41,978 nucleotides of DNA from an uncultured Anaeromyxobacter sp. GTDB lineage: Bacteria > Myxococcota > Myxococcia > Myxococcales > Anaeromyxobacteraceae. The position numbers were made by a program, and so were the translations under genes. The stretch spans positions 1-41,978 of the forward strand of contig CAIOAK010000111.1 of NCBI GenBank assembly GCA_903855945.1, in the 5' to 3' direction. Every line of letters begins with the position of its first letter. Within the stretch, counting starts at the first letter, position 1. Under the pieces are notes generated by a model. The model had not been told where the DNA came from, ran no database searches, and saw nothing but the letters and a program-made list of their open reading frames with translations. Shown here one piece after another: positions 28,330 to 36,668 of this stretch.

Positions 28330-29055
28330 TCAGGCGGCGGCGACGATGGAGGGGACGGCGGGTCGCAGGTCGCGCACCACCTTGGCGGGAGTGCCGATGG
28401 CGAGGGAGTAGGGCGGGATGTCCTTCGTGACGACGGAGCCGGTGCCGATCACGGACCCCTCCCCGATGGTGACTCCCGGCATGATCTTGCAGTCCCGCCC
28501 GATCCAGACGTCGTCGCCGATGGTGATGGGCTTGATCTGGTCGCGGTCCACGCCCTGGGTCCGTCGCTTCATGGCGTCGAGCGGGTGCCCCGGGTTGTCC
28601 GAGATGACGACGCTGTCGGAGATGAGCACGTGGCTGCCGATGGAGACCCGGCTCCCGACGCTGACCACGAACCGGCCGCCCAGGTAGGTGTCGCTGCCGA
28701 TCTCCAGGAGCGGCGCCTGGCCTGCGCTGGTGGAGACGAAGCTGGAGACGGCGCTCATCCGGACGTTGTCGCCGATGCGGATGCGGATGTCACCGTAGAC
28801 GTAGGGCGCCCCCAGATCGACGTGGAGGTTCTTCCCCACGCGCTCGCAGCGGGCGCGGAACATGGGCTGGAAGTAGAAGGCCCGGGTGATCCAGCGCCAG
28901 CCGTTCACGATGGCGTGGTGCGCGTACCAGACGGGCAGGAAGATCGCCCGGGGCGCGGGCATCTCGAAGGTCCGGGCCCGCTTGGCGACCCGGTAGGCGA
29001 GGCGGGCGAACGGCGTCTCGCGACGCTTCACCCGGAGGATGAGGTTCTGGATCAT
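28330..29055 (-). CDS. Left-handed beta-helix (hexapeptide) acyltransferase
   Basis: 241-aa trimeric-type acetyltransferase. The hexapeptide repeats run from about residue 80 to 222, e.g. IRIGDNVRM, EIGSDTYLGG, SVGSRVSIGSHVLI, TIGDDVWIGRDCKIMPGVTIGEGSVIGTGSVV. The loop SDNPGHPLD carries the conserved His seen in WcaF/NodL-type O-acetyltransferases. The first about 75 residues include a basic, partly amphipathic helix. The ATG at 29055 overlaps the polymerase stop as ATGA. Probably O-acetylates (or N-acetylates) a sugar of the repeat unit with acetyl-CoA. Confidence 0.88.
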   Translation of the reverse strand: MIQNLILRVKRRETPFARLAYRVAKRARTFEMPAPRAIFLPVWYAHHAIVNGWRWITRAFYFQPMFRARCERVGKNLHVDLGAPYVYGDIRIRIGDNVRMSAVSSFVSTSAGQAPLLEIGSDTYLGGRFVVSVGSRVSIGSHVLISDSVVISDNPGHPLDAMKRRTQGVDRDQIKPITIGDDVWIGRDCKIMPGVTIGEGSVIGTGSVVTKDIPPYSLAIGTPAKVVRDLRPAVPSIVAAA

Positions 29056-30392
29056 GGCGTGACTCCTTGCGGTTCGGTCTTCGGGGGAAGGGTTCGCTCG
29101 GTCGCGGCGACCAGGGCGAGCAGGATGTAGGTGAACCAGCTCCAGCACTGGGAGAGGAAGAAGGCGGCGATGAAGTAGGCGACCATCGTCGGCAGGAGCG
29201 CACCCGCCGCGGCTCGTTCGAGCGGGTCGTCGAGCTCCTTGCTGCGCGCCCGCACCCGCTTCGCCGACTGGAAGGAGAGCACGACCAGGGCCATGAACGG
29301 GATGAAGCCAAAGATGCCGGTCTCGGCGAAGGCCTTCACGAACGAGTTGTGGGCCTCCAGCTTCCCCCAGATCACCGCGTCCACGACGTAGTTCGGGTAG
29401 TTGTCTGCGAACCGGTCGTAGCCCACGCCGAACAGGGGGCGGGACTTGGCCATCCGCAACCCGGCCTTCCAGGCGTCGAGCCGTCCCTGGGCCGACTCGT
29501 CGATGCCGTCGCCATCGGAGCCGCCGCTGGAGCGGCTCGACATCCCCGAGGCCGCCACCAGTACCGCCATGCCCACGGCGAGGATGCCGAACTGCACGCC
29601 CCGGCTCTTCACCTTCTCCCGGAGCAGGATGAAGGCGGCCGCGCCCAGGCCGAGGAAGCCCCCGCGCGACTGGGTCGAGACGATGCCGGAGACCACCGCC
29701 AGGAGCATGATCCCGAAGATCCAGCGGGTCTTCCCGCGCGTCTCCATCGTGGCGCTGGCGAGGAACGGCATGCCCATGAGCAGGCAGAGGGCCAGGTCGT
29801 TGGGGTCGCCGAGGAGCCCCACGAATCCGGCGCGGCTTCCCTCGATCTGGGCCTGGCCCGTGACCTTGGCCTGGAGCGCATAGACGCCGAGATAGGCGGT
29901 GGCCGCACCGATGACGAGGAGGGAGCTGGCCGCGCGGCGCGGCGAGTCCACCAGGTTCAGGATGAGGATGTAGAGGATGATGATCTTGACGAAGACATCC
30001 TGGAAGAGCGCGAAGCTCGTGCCCGGATCGGTGCCACGGAACGAGGAGGCGAGGAGCGCGACCACCAGCCAGACGAAGTAGCGATCGAGCTTGTTCTTCG
30101 GCCAGCTCATGTCCTGGCGGACCATCTTCTCCACGATCCAGAGGCCCAGTGCGACCAGCGCGAAGACGCGCGCCGGCTGGAGCGCAGCCAGCGCGGGGAC
30201 CATGTCGGCCGGGCGCAGGAGAAGGATGAGGATGAAGCCGAGCAGGGCCCGGAACGGGCTCGCGAAGATCCAGAGGACGAGCGTGCCCCCCAGGACCGCT
30301 GCCGCGGGCGCCAGGGGGTGGAACATGGCGAGGGACCCGACGCCGGCGGCGCCGGTGGCCGTGGCCGCGGCGATGAGCTGCGGCCTCCTCAC
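29052..30392 (-). CDS. Wzy-like polymerase / O-antigen ligase family protein
   Basis: 446-aa inner-membrane protein with about 10-12 helices. A large periplasmic loop (about 275-370) contains the O-antigen ligase/Wzy_C-type signature GVGYDRFADNYPNYV and EAHNSFVKAFAETGIFGF. Polymerases and ligases share this fold; location between Wzz-like and acyltransferase genes of an export locus favours polymerase. The GTG at 30392 overlaps the Wzz-like gene stop (GTGA). The last hydrophobic segments end before a short Pro-rich tail. Confidence 0.85.
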   Translation of the reverse strand: MRRPQLIAAATATGAAGVGSLAMFHPLAPAAAVLGGTLVLWIFASPFRALLGFILILLLRPADMVPALAALQPARVFALVALGLWIVEKMVRQDMSWPKNKLDRYFVWLVVALLASSFRGTDPGTSFALFQDVFVKIIILYILILNLVDSPRRAASSLLVIGAATAYLGVYALQAKVTGQAQIEGSRAGFVGLLGDPNDLALCLLMGMPFLASATMETRGKTRWIFGIMLLAVVSGIVSTQSRGGFLGLGAAAFILLREKVKSRGVQFGILAVGMAVLVAASGMSSRSSGGSDGDGIDESAQGRLDAWKAGLRMAKSRPLFGVGYDRFADNYPNYVVDAVIWGKLEAHNSFVKAFAETGIFGFIPFMALVVLSFQSAKRVRARSKELDDPLERAAAGALLPTMVAYFIAAFFLSQCWSWFTYILLALVAATERTLPPKTEPQGVTP

Positions 30393-31828
30393 GGGCTTCC
30401 CCGCGAACCCAGCGTTCCCACCAGTTCGACCCCGGCGATGGTGGCCACGCGGTCCCGGCGAACCACACCGGAGAGCAGCTCGCCGACGGCGGCGAGGATG
30501 ACTCCCAGCACCACCCCTCCGAACAGGCCGGCCAGCCCGACCAGGATGGAGGCCGGCTTGGTGGCGTGGACGGGACGGAGCGGGGGCTCGACGATCCAGA
30601 CCTGCGCCTTCTCGTCGTACAGGGCCAGCTCGCGGGTGACGAGGGTCTCCTCGTAGCGGATGAGCAGGTCCCGGTACATCTTGTTCTTGCTCTCCACCTC
30701 GCGCTGCATCTGCTGGACGCTCCGCTCGTTGTGGGCCACGCCGCGGACCTGCTGCTCGGCGAGGACCATCCGCCGGTTCAGCATCACCAGCTTCCCACGC
30801 GCGTTCTCGATCTCGGCCAGCACTGCCTTGTAGGAGAGGATGTCCGTGGAGAGCAGGTCGGTGCGCCCCTCCCCGCCCGGTGCCCGGTCGCCGCCGCGGG
30901 TGCTCGCCATGGCCTCCAGGTGGGCCAGATCGAACTCCTCCCCGCTGGCCTCGATCCGGTCGTGCTCCGATTCGAGCTTGCGGATGAGCGCGCGCTGGGT
31001 CTCGAGCGCGGGATGTTCGTCGGTGTAGATGCCGCCCAGGTCCCGGAGCCGGGACCTGGCCTCCAGCGTCTTGATCTCGATCTGCCGCTTGGCGGGACTG
31101 CTGTTGCGCAGACGTGCCTCGGTGATCTCCTTGCGGCGCAACGCCACCTGCAGGTCGGACTCGGCCTCGAAGATGGCCTTCTTGAGCTGGTTCACCTGGT
31201 CCACGTTGAGGTGGAAGACCTCGGGCAGCTCGTTCGCGTTGGCGGCCTTGTAGGCTGCGAGTTCCCGTTCGTCGATCGCCAGCTCCTCCCGGAGTCGTTC
31301 GATCTGGACCCGAAGGAATTCGGCCGACTCGCTGATCGACTCCTTCTGCGGTCGCAGCATCTCGGAGATGAAGGTGGAGACCAGGATCTTGAGCGTCTCG
31401 TAGGTGGCGTCCGGGGTCCCGCGGGTCACCGAGAGCTGCGCCATCGTGTTGGCGACGCCGAAGACCTCGACCTCCCTGCGGAAGCTCAGGATCTTCTCCT
31501 CGATGGAATTCGGGGTGTCGGCTTCGGTGATCTCGCCCCGCTGCCGCAGCACCTTCTCCAGGATGGCGTTGCCCCGCACCAGTTCCTGCATCACCAGGAT
31601 GCGGTTCTTGACGTTCCAGTCCACCATCTTGTCGTTCATGATGGGGTTGATGGCCTTGCTCTCCTGGATGAGCACCCGGGAGGTGGCCTTGTAGCGGTTG
31701 GGCATCGCCTTGTTGGCGGTCACGGCCGCGATGGGCGTGACCACGATGGCGACGAGCACCATGGGCCACCGGCGGCGCACCGCGCTCGCGATGAGGGACC
31801 AGGTGCCGGTCTTGATGATGGGCTTCAC
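30389..31828 (-). CDS. Wzz/GumC-like polysaccharide co-polymerase (no kinase domain)
   Basis: 479-aa inner-membrane protein. TM1 is at about residues 22-40, the periplasmic part (45-420) is long and strongly coiled-coil (ERLREELAIDERELAAYKAA, KAIFEAESDLQVALRR), and TM2 is at about 427-450, preceded by PPLRPVHATKPAS, the Pro-rich Wzz motif. It ends shortly after TM2, so the kinase domain is separate, encoded immediately upstream in a GTGA overlap (start GTG 31828). It controls chain length and links polymerase to the OPX channel across the periplasm. Confidence 0.9.
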   Translation of the reverse strand: MKPIIKTGTWSLIASAVRRRWPMVLVAIVVTPIAAVTANKAMPNRYKATSRVLIQESKAINPIMNDKMVDWNVKNRILVMQELVRGNAILEKVLRQRGEITEADTPNSIEEKILSFRREVEVFGVANTMAQLSVTRGTPDATYETLKILVSTFISEMLRPQKESISESAEFLRVQIERLREELAIDERELAAYKAANANELPEVFHLNVDQVNQLKKAIFEAESDLQVALRRKEITEARLRNSSPAKRQIEIKTLEARSRLRDLGGIYTDEHPALETQRALIRKLESEHDRIEASGEEFDLAHLEAMASTRGGDRAPGGEGRTDLLSTDILSYKAVLAEIENARGKLVMLNRRMVLAEQQVRGVAHNERSVQQMQREVESKNKMYRDLLIRYEETLVTRELALYDEKAQVWIVEPPLRPVHATKPASILVGLAGLFGGVVLGVILAAVGELLSGVVRRDRVATIAGVELVGTLGSRGSP

Positions 31829-32445
31829 GCGGCACCCCCCTGTGCGGCACGGCGAAGGATCGGGCGAGGGCGCGGCGCGTCGGAGGTCTGGGCGGCCTTG
31901 CTGCCGGGCAACATCTGGCGGACCGCCGCTGCCCGGCGCTTCAGGGCCTGGAGGAGCGACGGCATGCCGCGGTCATCCCGGTCGTTCCAGACCACGCCGA
32001 CCGGCGGAATCTCGAGCGCGTCGAGCCGGGCGCGGAGCTGCGCGACCTCGTCCTCGGTGGTGCGCCCCGCGAGCAGTACGATGAGGGCTCCGTCGAGCGC
32101 CTCCATCCACTCGGCGTTCAGCTGGATGCCTCCGTCGCCGTCGAGCATCGACGCGCCGTCGATGACGACCCTCGCCGGGGCTGCGAAGTCGGCCGGGCTG
32201 GCGTGGGCGGCCTGGCGGAGGTCGAGGAAGCGCCAGGCGTCCGGGTCGGCGGCGGCCAGCACCGACTCCAGGGTCTCGAAGAGGAAGGTCTTGCCGTCGC
32301 CGCTGCGCGCCGACACCACCAGGATGCAGCGGTTGGGGTGCCCACGCAGCGCGGCAGCCACCCCTTCGGCGAGGAGGCGACGGGCCAGCACCTCCTTCTT
32401 CGGTGTGCCGCCGTCGGGCTGGCCCTGTCGTGCAATGGATCGCAT
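31825..32445 (-). CDS. CpsD/BY-kinase-like P-loop ATPase without any tyrosine
   Basis: 206-aa cytosolic protein. Walker A is ARSGDGKT at residues 46-53 and a Walker B-like strand is VVIDGAS at about 93-99, as in CpsD/CapB proteins that partner Wzz-like membrane proteins. Unlike active bacterial tyrosine kinases it has no C-terminal Tyr cluster; in fact no Tyr occurs anywhere in the chain. The Walker A' strand (usually LLIDADLR) is reduced to RFLDLRQ. The tail is Pro/Arg-rich. The ATG at 32445 is chosen: it follows a sigma-54-like promoter, and the in-frame sequence upstream is not protein-like. First gene of the 13-gene minus-strand operon. It may regulate Wzz by nucleotide binding rather than autophosphorylation. 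Confidence 0.75.
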   Translation of the reverse strand: MRSIARQGQPDGGTPKKEVLARRLLAEGVAAALRGHPNRCILVVSARSGDGKTFLFETLESVLAAADPDAWRFLDLRQAAHASPADFAAPARVVIDGASMLDGDGGIQLNAEWMEALDGALIVLLAGRTTEDEVAQLRARLDALEIPPVGVVWNDRDDRGMPSLLQALKRRAAAVRQMLPGSKAAQTSDAPRPRPILRRAAQGGAA

Positions 32446-32461
32446 GGTCGATGGTCCCCTG

Positions 32462-32477
32462 TGCAACAGGCGATCCA
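32462..32477 (-). promoter_or_regulatory. Sigma-54-like promoter of the minus-strand exopolysaccharide operon
   Basis: Minus-strand TGGATCGCCTGTTGCA (32477 to 32462) has GG and GC 10 nt apart and a perfect TTGCA -12 block; the -24 block is TGGatC instead of TGGCAC. Transcription would start near 32451, 6 nt before the ATG at 32445. Confidence 0.5.
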
Positions 32478-32485
32478 GCCCGAGC

Positions 32486-32583
32486 GTTCGGGGATGGAAC
32501 AGGTCGGGCGCCCCTTCCGGGGCGTCCCCGGCACACTGGAGCGGTACCCCTCCCGGTTCGGAACAACCGCCCGGGAATGGAAC
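32486..32583. promoter_or_regulatory. GGAAC/GTTC boxes and hairpin in the divergent promoter region
   Basis: Between the two divergent sigma-54-like promoters lie GTTCG-N5-GGAAC (32486-32500; same spacing as the dyad at 15361), GGTTC abutting GGAAC (32555-32564), and a single GGAAC (32579-32583). The first is 116-130 bp from the plus-strand promoter; the others are 79-107 bp from the minus-strand promoter. A perfect 6-4-6 GC palindrome (CGCCCC/GGGGCG, 32509-32524) sits between them. They are candidate binding sites for a shared enhancer-binding protein. Confidence 0.4.
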
Positions 32584-32613
32584 GGCTCCTGACCCTCCCG
32601 GGCGCCGGATCGC

Positions 32614-32630
32614 TCGGCACGCCACTTGCC
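32614..32630 (+). promoter_or_regulatory. Sigma-54 promoter of the plus-strand glycosyltransferase operon
   Basis: TCGGCACGCCACTTGCC includes GGCACG (32616-32621), a 4-nt spacer, and TTGC (32626-32629), with GG and GC exactly 10 nt apart: the strongest -24/-12 match in the window. The expected start of transcription is near 32641, only about 2 nt before the ATG at 32643, and no clear ribosome site precedes that ATG. Confidence 0.62.
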
Positions 32631-32642
32631 TTGTAGCGGCGC

Positions 32643-33752
32643 ATGGCAAGAAGACTTCGCGTCGCGCAGCTCATCGAGGCATACGACATCGGCGGCATCG
32701 AACGGATGGTGGAGGGGCTGGTTCCCGCCTTCGCGTCCAGGGGCATCGACACCGTCGTGGCCGGCTACCGCCATGACGGTCCCGTCCGCCCCGCCATCCT
32801 GGCCCTGGGTGCCCCGGCCGTCCTCGTCCAGGGGCGCCAGGGGCTCGACCCGGTCCTGCCGTTCCGCCTGGCCCGATGGATACGCGCCTCGCAGGCCGAC
32901 CTCCTGCACACCCACCACCTCGGCCCCTTCATCTACGGCGTGGCGGCGGCCCGGCTCGCAGGCGTGCCTCACGTCCACACCGAGCACTCGCACCACATCT
33001 ATGACTCGGGGCGCAGGCGAGCGGTGGGCCGGAGCATGGACGGGCTCGCTGACGTCGTGGCCGTCTCCGAGGAGGTCGCCGCCTGGCGCCATTCCACGCT
33101 GGGCCGGCGCTGCGCCGTGATCCTGAACGGCGTCTCCATGCCCCCCGTCACGACGCTGGACCGGCGGGCCAGCGCCCGCGGCGCGATGGGCGTGGACGAC
33201 GGGGACGTGGTGGTCGGCTGCGTGGCCCGGCTCGCCCCCGAGAAGGACCACTCCACCCTCCTCCGTGCGCTCCACGCGGCGCTCCCCTCGGCTCCGTCGC
33301 TCCGCCTCGTCGTGGTCGGCGATGGCCCGGAGCGCCCCGCCATCGAGTCCCTCGCCGCCGAGCTGGGCGTGGCGTCCCGGGTGGTCCTCCTCGGCTCCCG
33401 CTCGGACGTCTCCGATCTCCTCCCCGGGATGGATCTCTTCACCCTCTCGAGCCGGAACGAGGGGCTTCCCCTGGCGTTGCTCGAGGCCCTCGCCGCCGGC
33501 GTCCCGGCCATCACCACCGCGGTCGGCGAGATGCCCCGCGTGCTGTCGGGTGGCGGCGGATACACCGTCCCCGCGGGCGATCCCGGCGCGCTGTCGCAGG
33601 CGCTCGTCCGCGCGGCCCTCGAACCCGAATGGCGGCAGGAGGTCGGGCGAGCCGGGCGGGCGATGGTCCACGCCACCTACTCGATGGACTCCATGGCCGA
33701 CGCCTACGCCGCCCGCTACCACGCGATGATCGACGCCCGGAGGGCGGCATGA
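32643..33752 (+). CDS. Family 4 glycosyltransferase
   Basis: 369-aa GT-B enzyme. N-terminal acceptor loop AYDIGGIERMVEGLVPAF, then HTHHLGPFIYGVAAARLAG and the HTEHSHHIYDSGRRR segment; donor domain with CVARLAPEKDHSTLLRAL and SSRNEGLPLALLEALAAGVPAI, the GT4 E-x7-E region. The ATG at 32643 is fixed by the conserved N-terminus (RLRVAQLIEAYDIGG), although no ribosome site is obvious, which suits a very short leader. First gene of the plus-strand unit; its stop overlaps the next ATG (ATGA). Confidence 0.9.
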   Translation: MARRLRVAQLIEAYDIGGIERMVEGLVPAFASRGIDTVVAGYRHDGPVRPAILALGAPAVLVQGRQGLDPVLPFRLARWIRASQADLLHTHHLGPFIYGVAAARLAGVPHVHTEHSHHIYDSGRRRAVGRSMDGLADVVAVSEEVAAWRHSTLGRRCAVILNGVSMPPVTTLDRRASARGAMGVDDGDVVVGCVARLAPEKDHSTLLRALHAALPSAPSLRLVVVGDGPERPAIESLAAELGVASRVVLLGSRSDVSDLLPGMDLFTLSSRNEGLPLALLEALAAGVPAITTAVGEMPRVLSGGGGYTVPAGDPGALSQALVRAALEPEWRQEVGRAGRAMVHATYSMDSMADAYAARYHAMIDARRAA

Positions 33753-34876
33753 ACTGGCTCGTCTTCGGCGACGACTGGGGGCGCCACCCCTCCACGACCC
33801 AGCACCTGGCGCGGCAGCTCGGCCAGGACTCCCGGATCGTCTGGATCGACTCCCTCGCCATGCGCTCGCCGCGCCTCTCCGCCGGCGACGCACGCCGGAT
33901 CTGGGGGCGGCTCCGCGGTGTGACCCCGGCTCCGGGCGCCACGCCCGACCCCTCCTGGCTCGTCCGTCCCCGGCCCCGCGTCCTGCCCTGGCACCTCTCC
34001 CCGGCGGTCGCGGCGATGAACCGCTCGGCCATCGCCCGCGCGGTCGAAGGCGTCCTCGGCGACGAGCGTCCGGTCATCCTCGCCTCCAACCCGGTCGCCG
34101 CCCTCTACCTGGACGCGATCCCCCGGGCCGGCCTCATCTACCTGCGGCTCGACGATTACGCGGAGCTCCCCGGGGTGGACCCGGAACTGGCCCGCGTCGC
34201 CGAGGGGCGCATGCTGCGGATGGCCGACGTCGTGGCCGCCACGGCCCGGCGCCTGCTCCCGCCGGCGGTCCAGGGCATGTATCTGCCGCAGGGGGTGGAC
34301 ACGGCCCATTTCGGGAGCGTCCCGCTCGAGATCCCCGACACGAAGGTCCTGGGCTTCTTCGGCCTCGTGGCGCCCTGGATCGACATCGACCTCATCGCCT
34401 CGGTGGCCCGCGCCGCTCCGGACTGGACCCTCGAGCTCGTCGGGCGGGCCGAGGTGGACCTGGCCCCGCTGCGGGCCCTTCCGAACGTCCGCATCCTGCC
34501 CCCGGTGCCCTACTCCGAGCTGCCCGCCGTCATGCACCGCTGGCGCGCCGCCTGGGCCCCGTTCGCACTCAACGAGCTCACCGCCGCGGTGAACCCCCTC
34601 AAGATCCGCGAGTACCTCGCTGCGGGCCTCCCCACCTTCTGCACGCCGCTGCCCGAGGTCGAGGCCATCGCGGGCGCCCGCCTGGGGCGCAGCACCAGCG
34701 ACGTCCTCGCCTGGTTGGCAGGGGAGGTGCATCAGGACACCCCGTCCCTCCGCGCCGTCCGCCGGGCCGGCGTCGCCAGCGACTCCTGGAGCGCCCGGGC
34801 CGCCGAACTCACCCGCATCGCCCGCACCTTCACCTCCTCCTCCCTCTTGCCCATCGCCTCGGAGGTCGCCCCGTGA
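33749..34876 (+). CDS. Glycosyltransferase (GT-B, TuaH-like)
   Basis: 375-aa protein. The start NWLVFGDDWGRHPSTTQHLAR and the central YLRLDDYAELPG and GFFGLVAPWIDIDLI are typical of a group of GT-B enzymes found in exopolysaccharide clusters. The C-terminal donor site is NPLKIREYLAAGLPTFCTPLPEVE. The ATG at 33749 overlaps the preceding stop; the end overlaps the next gene's GTG. Specificity unknown. Confidence 0.85.
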   Translation: MNWLVFGDDWGRHPSTTQHLARQLGQDSRIVWIDSLAMRSPRLSAGDARRIWGRLRGVTPAPGATPDPSWLVRPRPRVLPWHLSPAVAAMNRSAIARAVEGVLGDERPVILASNPVAALYLDAIPRAGLIYLRLDDYAELPGVDPELARVAEGRMLRMADVVAATARRLLPPAVQGMYLPQGVDTAHFGSVPLEIPDTKVLGFFGLVAPWIDIDLIASVARAAPDWTLELVGRAEVDLAPLRALPNVRILPPVPYSELPAVMHRWRAAWAPFALNELTAAVNPLKIREYLAAGLPTFCTPLPEVEAIAGARLGRSTSDVLAWLAGEVHQDTPSLRAVRRAGVASDSWSARAAELTRIARTFTSSSLLPIASEVAP

Positions 34877-36666
34877 CCGAGACCACCCTCTGGATCCTGT
34901 TCGCCTCGTTCTGCGCGCTCGCGGCCTTTCCGTACGCCGGCTACCCGCTCGCCGTTCTCCTCTTCCCCCGCCGCCGGTCCCGCGGGGGCGGCAACGTGGA
35001 AGGGGGCATCAGCGTCGTCATCCCGGCCCGCAACGAGGGCGCCACGATCGGCTCCAAGCTCGAGGCCACCCTCGCGATGCGGCCGCGCGACCGGATCCTC
35101 GAGGTGCTCGTCGGCTCGGACGGCTCGACCGACGCCACCGCCTCCATCGCCGCAGCCGCCGCCTCCCGGGACCCGCGCGTCCGCCTGATCGACCCGGGCG
35201 TCCGCCGGGGAAAGGCGGCGGTCATCACCGACCTGGCCCGGCAGGCCCGCGGCGAGTTCGTCCTCTTCACCGACGCCGGCGCCGAGATCGGCCCCGACGT
35301 CCTGGCGGCGCTCTTGAACGCCATGCACGACCCCGACGTCGCCATCGCCGTCCCCCGGTACGAGACCCAGGGCAAGGGCGGCGGCGAGGGGGCCTACTGG
35401 CGCTTCATGACCGCCCTGAAGCGGGCCGAGTCGGACCGAGGACTCGTCGTGGGCGCGCACGGCGCCTGCTACCTGGCGCGGCGCTCGTCGATCCCGCCCC
35501 TTCCCTCCGGCACCGTGAACGACGACCTCCTCCTGCCGGCACTCGTCAAGGCCGACGGGGGCGAGGTGGCCTACGTCCACGAGGTGGCCTCCTCCGAGGG
35601 GGCTACGGCCAGCCCGGCCGCCGTGTTCCGCCGGCTCGCCCGGATCTCCCGGGGCAACTGGCAGATGCTCTCCCGCCACACCGACGTCTACTCGCCCCGC
35701 CGCCCCCGGCTGGCCTTCGCGCTCGCCTCCACCAAGCTCCTGCGCATCCTCGGCCCCTGGCTCCTCCTCGGCGCCCTCGCCACCGCCGCCGTCGGCGCGA
35801 CCCGGTACCCCTCGTTCCAGGCCGTCCTCGCCACCGGGTTCGTGGTGCTGGCGCTCGCCGGCCACGCCCTCTGGCGGCAGCTGGACGGCCAGCCGGTGGC
35901 GGGTGCGCGCGGCCTGCTCGGGTACGGCCTCCTCGGCCAGGCGGCCACCGCCGTCGGCGCCTGGGAGGCGTTCCGGGGCGGCCAGGGCGCGGGCTGGGAA
36001 TCGGTGGACGGCGAGGCGGAGGGTGAGGTCCCGCCCCCGCTCCCGCTCAACGTCCGGCTCGCCAAGCGAACCATCGACATCCTGGGCTCCGGCACCCTCC
36101 TCCTCCTGACCTGGCCCCTCATGCTGGCCTCCGCCATCGCGGTGAAGCTCTCCTCGCCGGGGCCGGCCCTCTTCCATCAGGAGCGGGTGCGCCACGACTC
36201 CCGCGGCCGCCCGGTCTCGTTCCAGATGTACAAGTTCCGGAGCATGTGGGTGGACGCCGAGGCCCGCAGCGGCCCGGTCTGGGCCACGGTGGCCGACCCG
36301 CGCATCACGCCGGTGGGGCGATTCCTCCGCAAGGCCCGCCTCGACGAGCTCCCCCAGCTCTGGAACGTCCTGAAGGGCGACATGACCCTGGTCGGCCCCC
36401 GGCCGGAACGACCCTCCTTCGTGAAGCAGCTCGCCGACCTCATCCCGGGCTACGCAGACCGGGTGGCACGCTGCAAGCCGGGCGTCACCGGCTGGGCGCA
36501 AATTCACTGCGAGTATGATACGTCGGTGGACAGCGTCCGGACCAAGGTGCTCTACGATCTCGCCTACGTGGCCCACCTCTACGACCTGCGCAGCTACCTG
36601 GGGATGGAGTTCAACGTGGCGGTCCGGACGGTGATGGTGATGGTGCGCGGGAAGGGCGCTCACTGA
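34873..36666 (+). CDS. Fusion: GT2 glycosyltransferase and initiating sugar-phosphate transferase
   Basis: 597-aa inner-membrane protein with two enzymes. Residues about 46-270 are a GT2 domain: [15 protein letters not shown], the SDGSTD metal/nucleotide motif (82-87), TDAGA in place of D-x-D (133-137), NDD at 216-218 as probable catalytic acid site, and [11 protein letters not shown] (253-263). Three helices follow (about 289-366). Residues 396-597 are a polyprenyl-phosphate sugar phosphotransferase: one membrane segment, [42 protein letters not shown], and KPGVTGWAQ. The second domain starts lipid-linked repeat synthesis. No stop or frameshift separates them. The GTG at 34873 overlaps the previous gene (GTGA). 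Confidence 0.9.
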   Translation: MTETTLWILFASFCALAAFPYAGYPLAVLLFPRRRSRGGGNVEGGISVVIPARNEGATIGSKLEATLAMRPRDRILEVLVGSDGSTDATASIAAAAASRDPRVRLIDPGVRRGKAAVITDLARQARGEFVLFTDAGAEIGPDVLAALLNAMHDPDVAIAVPRYETQGKGGGEGAYWRFMTALKRAESDRGLVVGAHGACYLARRSSIPPLPSGTVNDDLLLPALVKADGGEVAYVHEVASSEGATASPAAVFRRLARISRGNWQMLSRHTDVYSPRRPRLAFALASTKLLRILGPWLLLGALATAAVGATRYPSFQAVLATGFVVLALAGHALWRQLDGQPVAGARGLLGYGLLGQAATAVGAWEAFRGGQGAGWESVDGEAEGEVPPPLPLNVRLAKRTIDILGSGTLLLLTWPLMLASAIAVKLSSPGPALFHQERVRHDSRGRPVSFQMYKFRSMWVDAEARSGPVWATVADPRITPVGRFLRKARLDELPQLWNVLKGDMTLVGPRPERPSFVKQLADLIPGYADRVARCKPGVTGWAQIHCEYDTSVDSVRTKVLYDLAYVAHLYDLRSYLGMEFNVAVRTVMVMVRGKGAH

Positions 36667-36668
36667 CC

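Noticed and set aside
25934-32445. Exosortase/PEP-CTERM system
   Set aside because: Multi-span proteins here are a flippase and a polymerase; no exosortase Cys-Arg-Arg/His pattern and no PEP-CTERM tail was seen.
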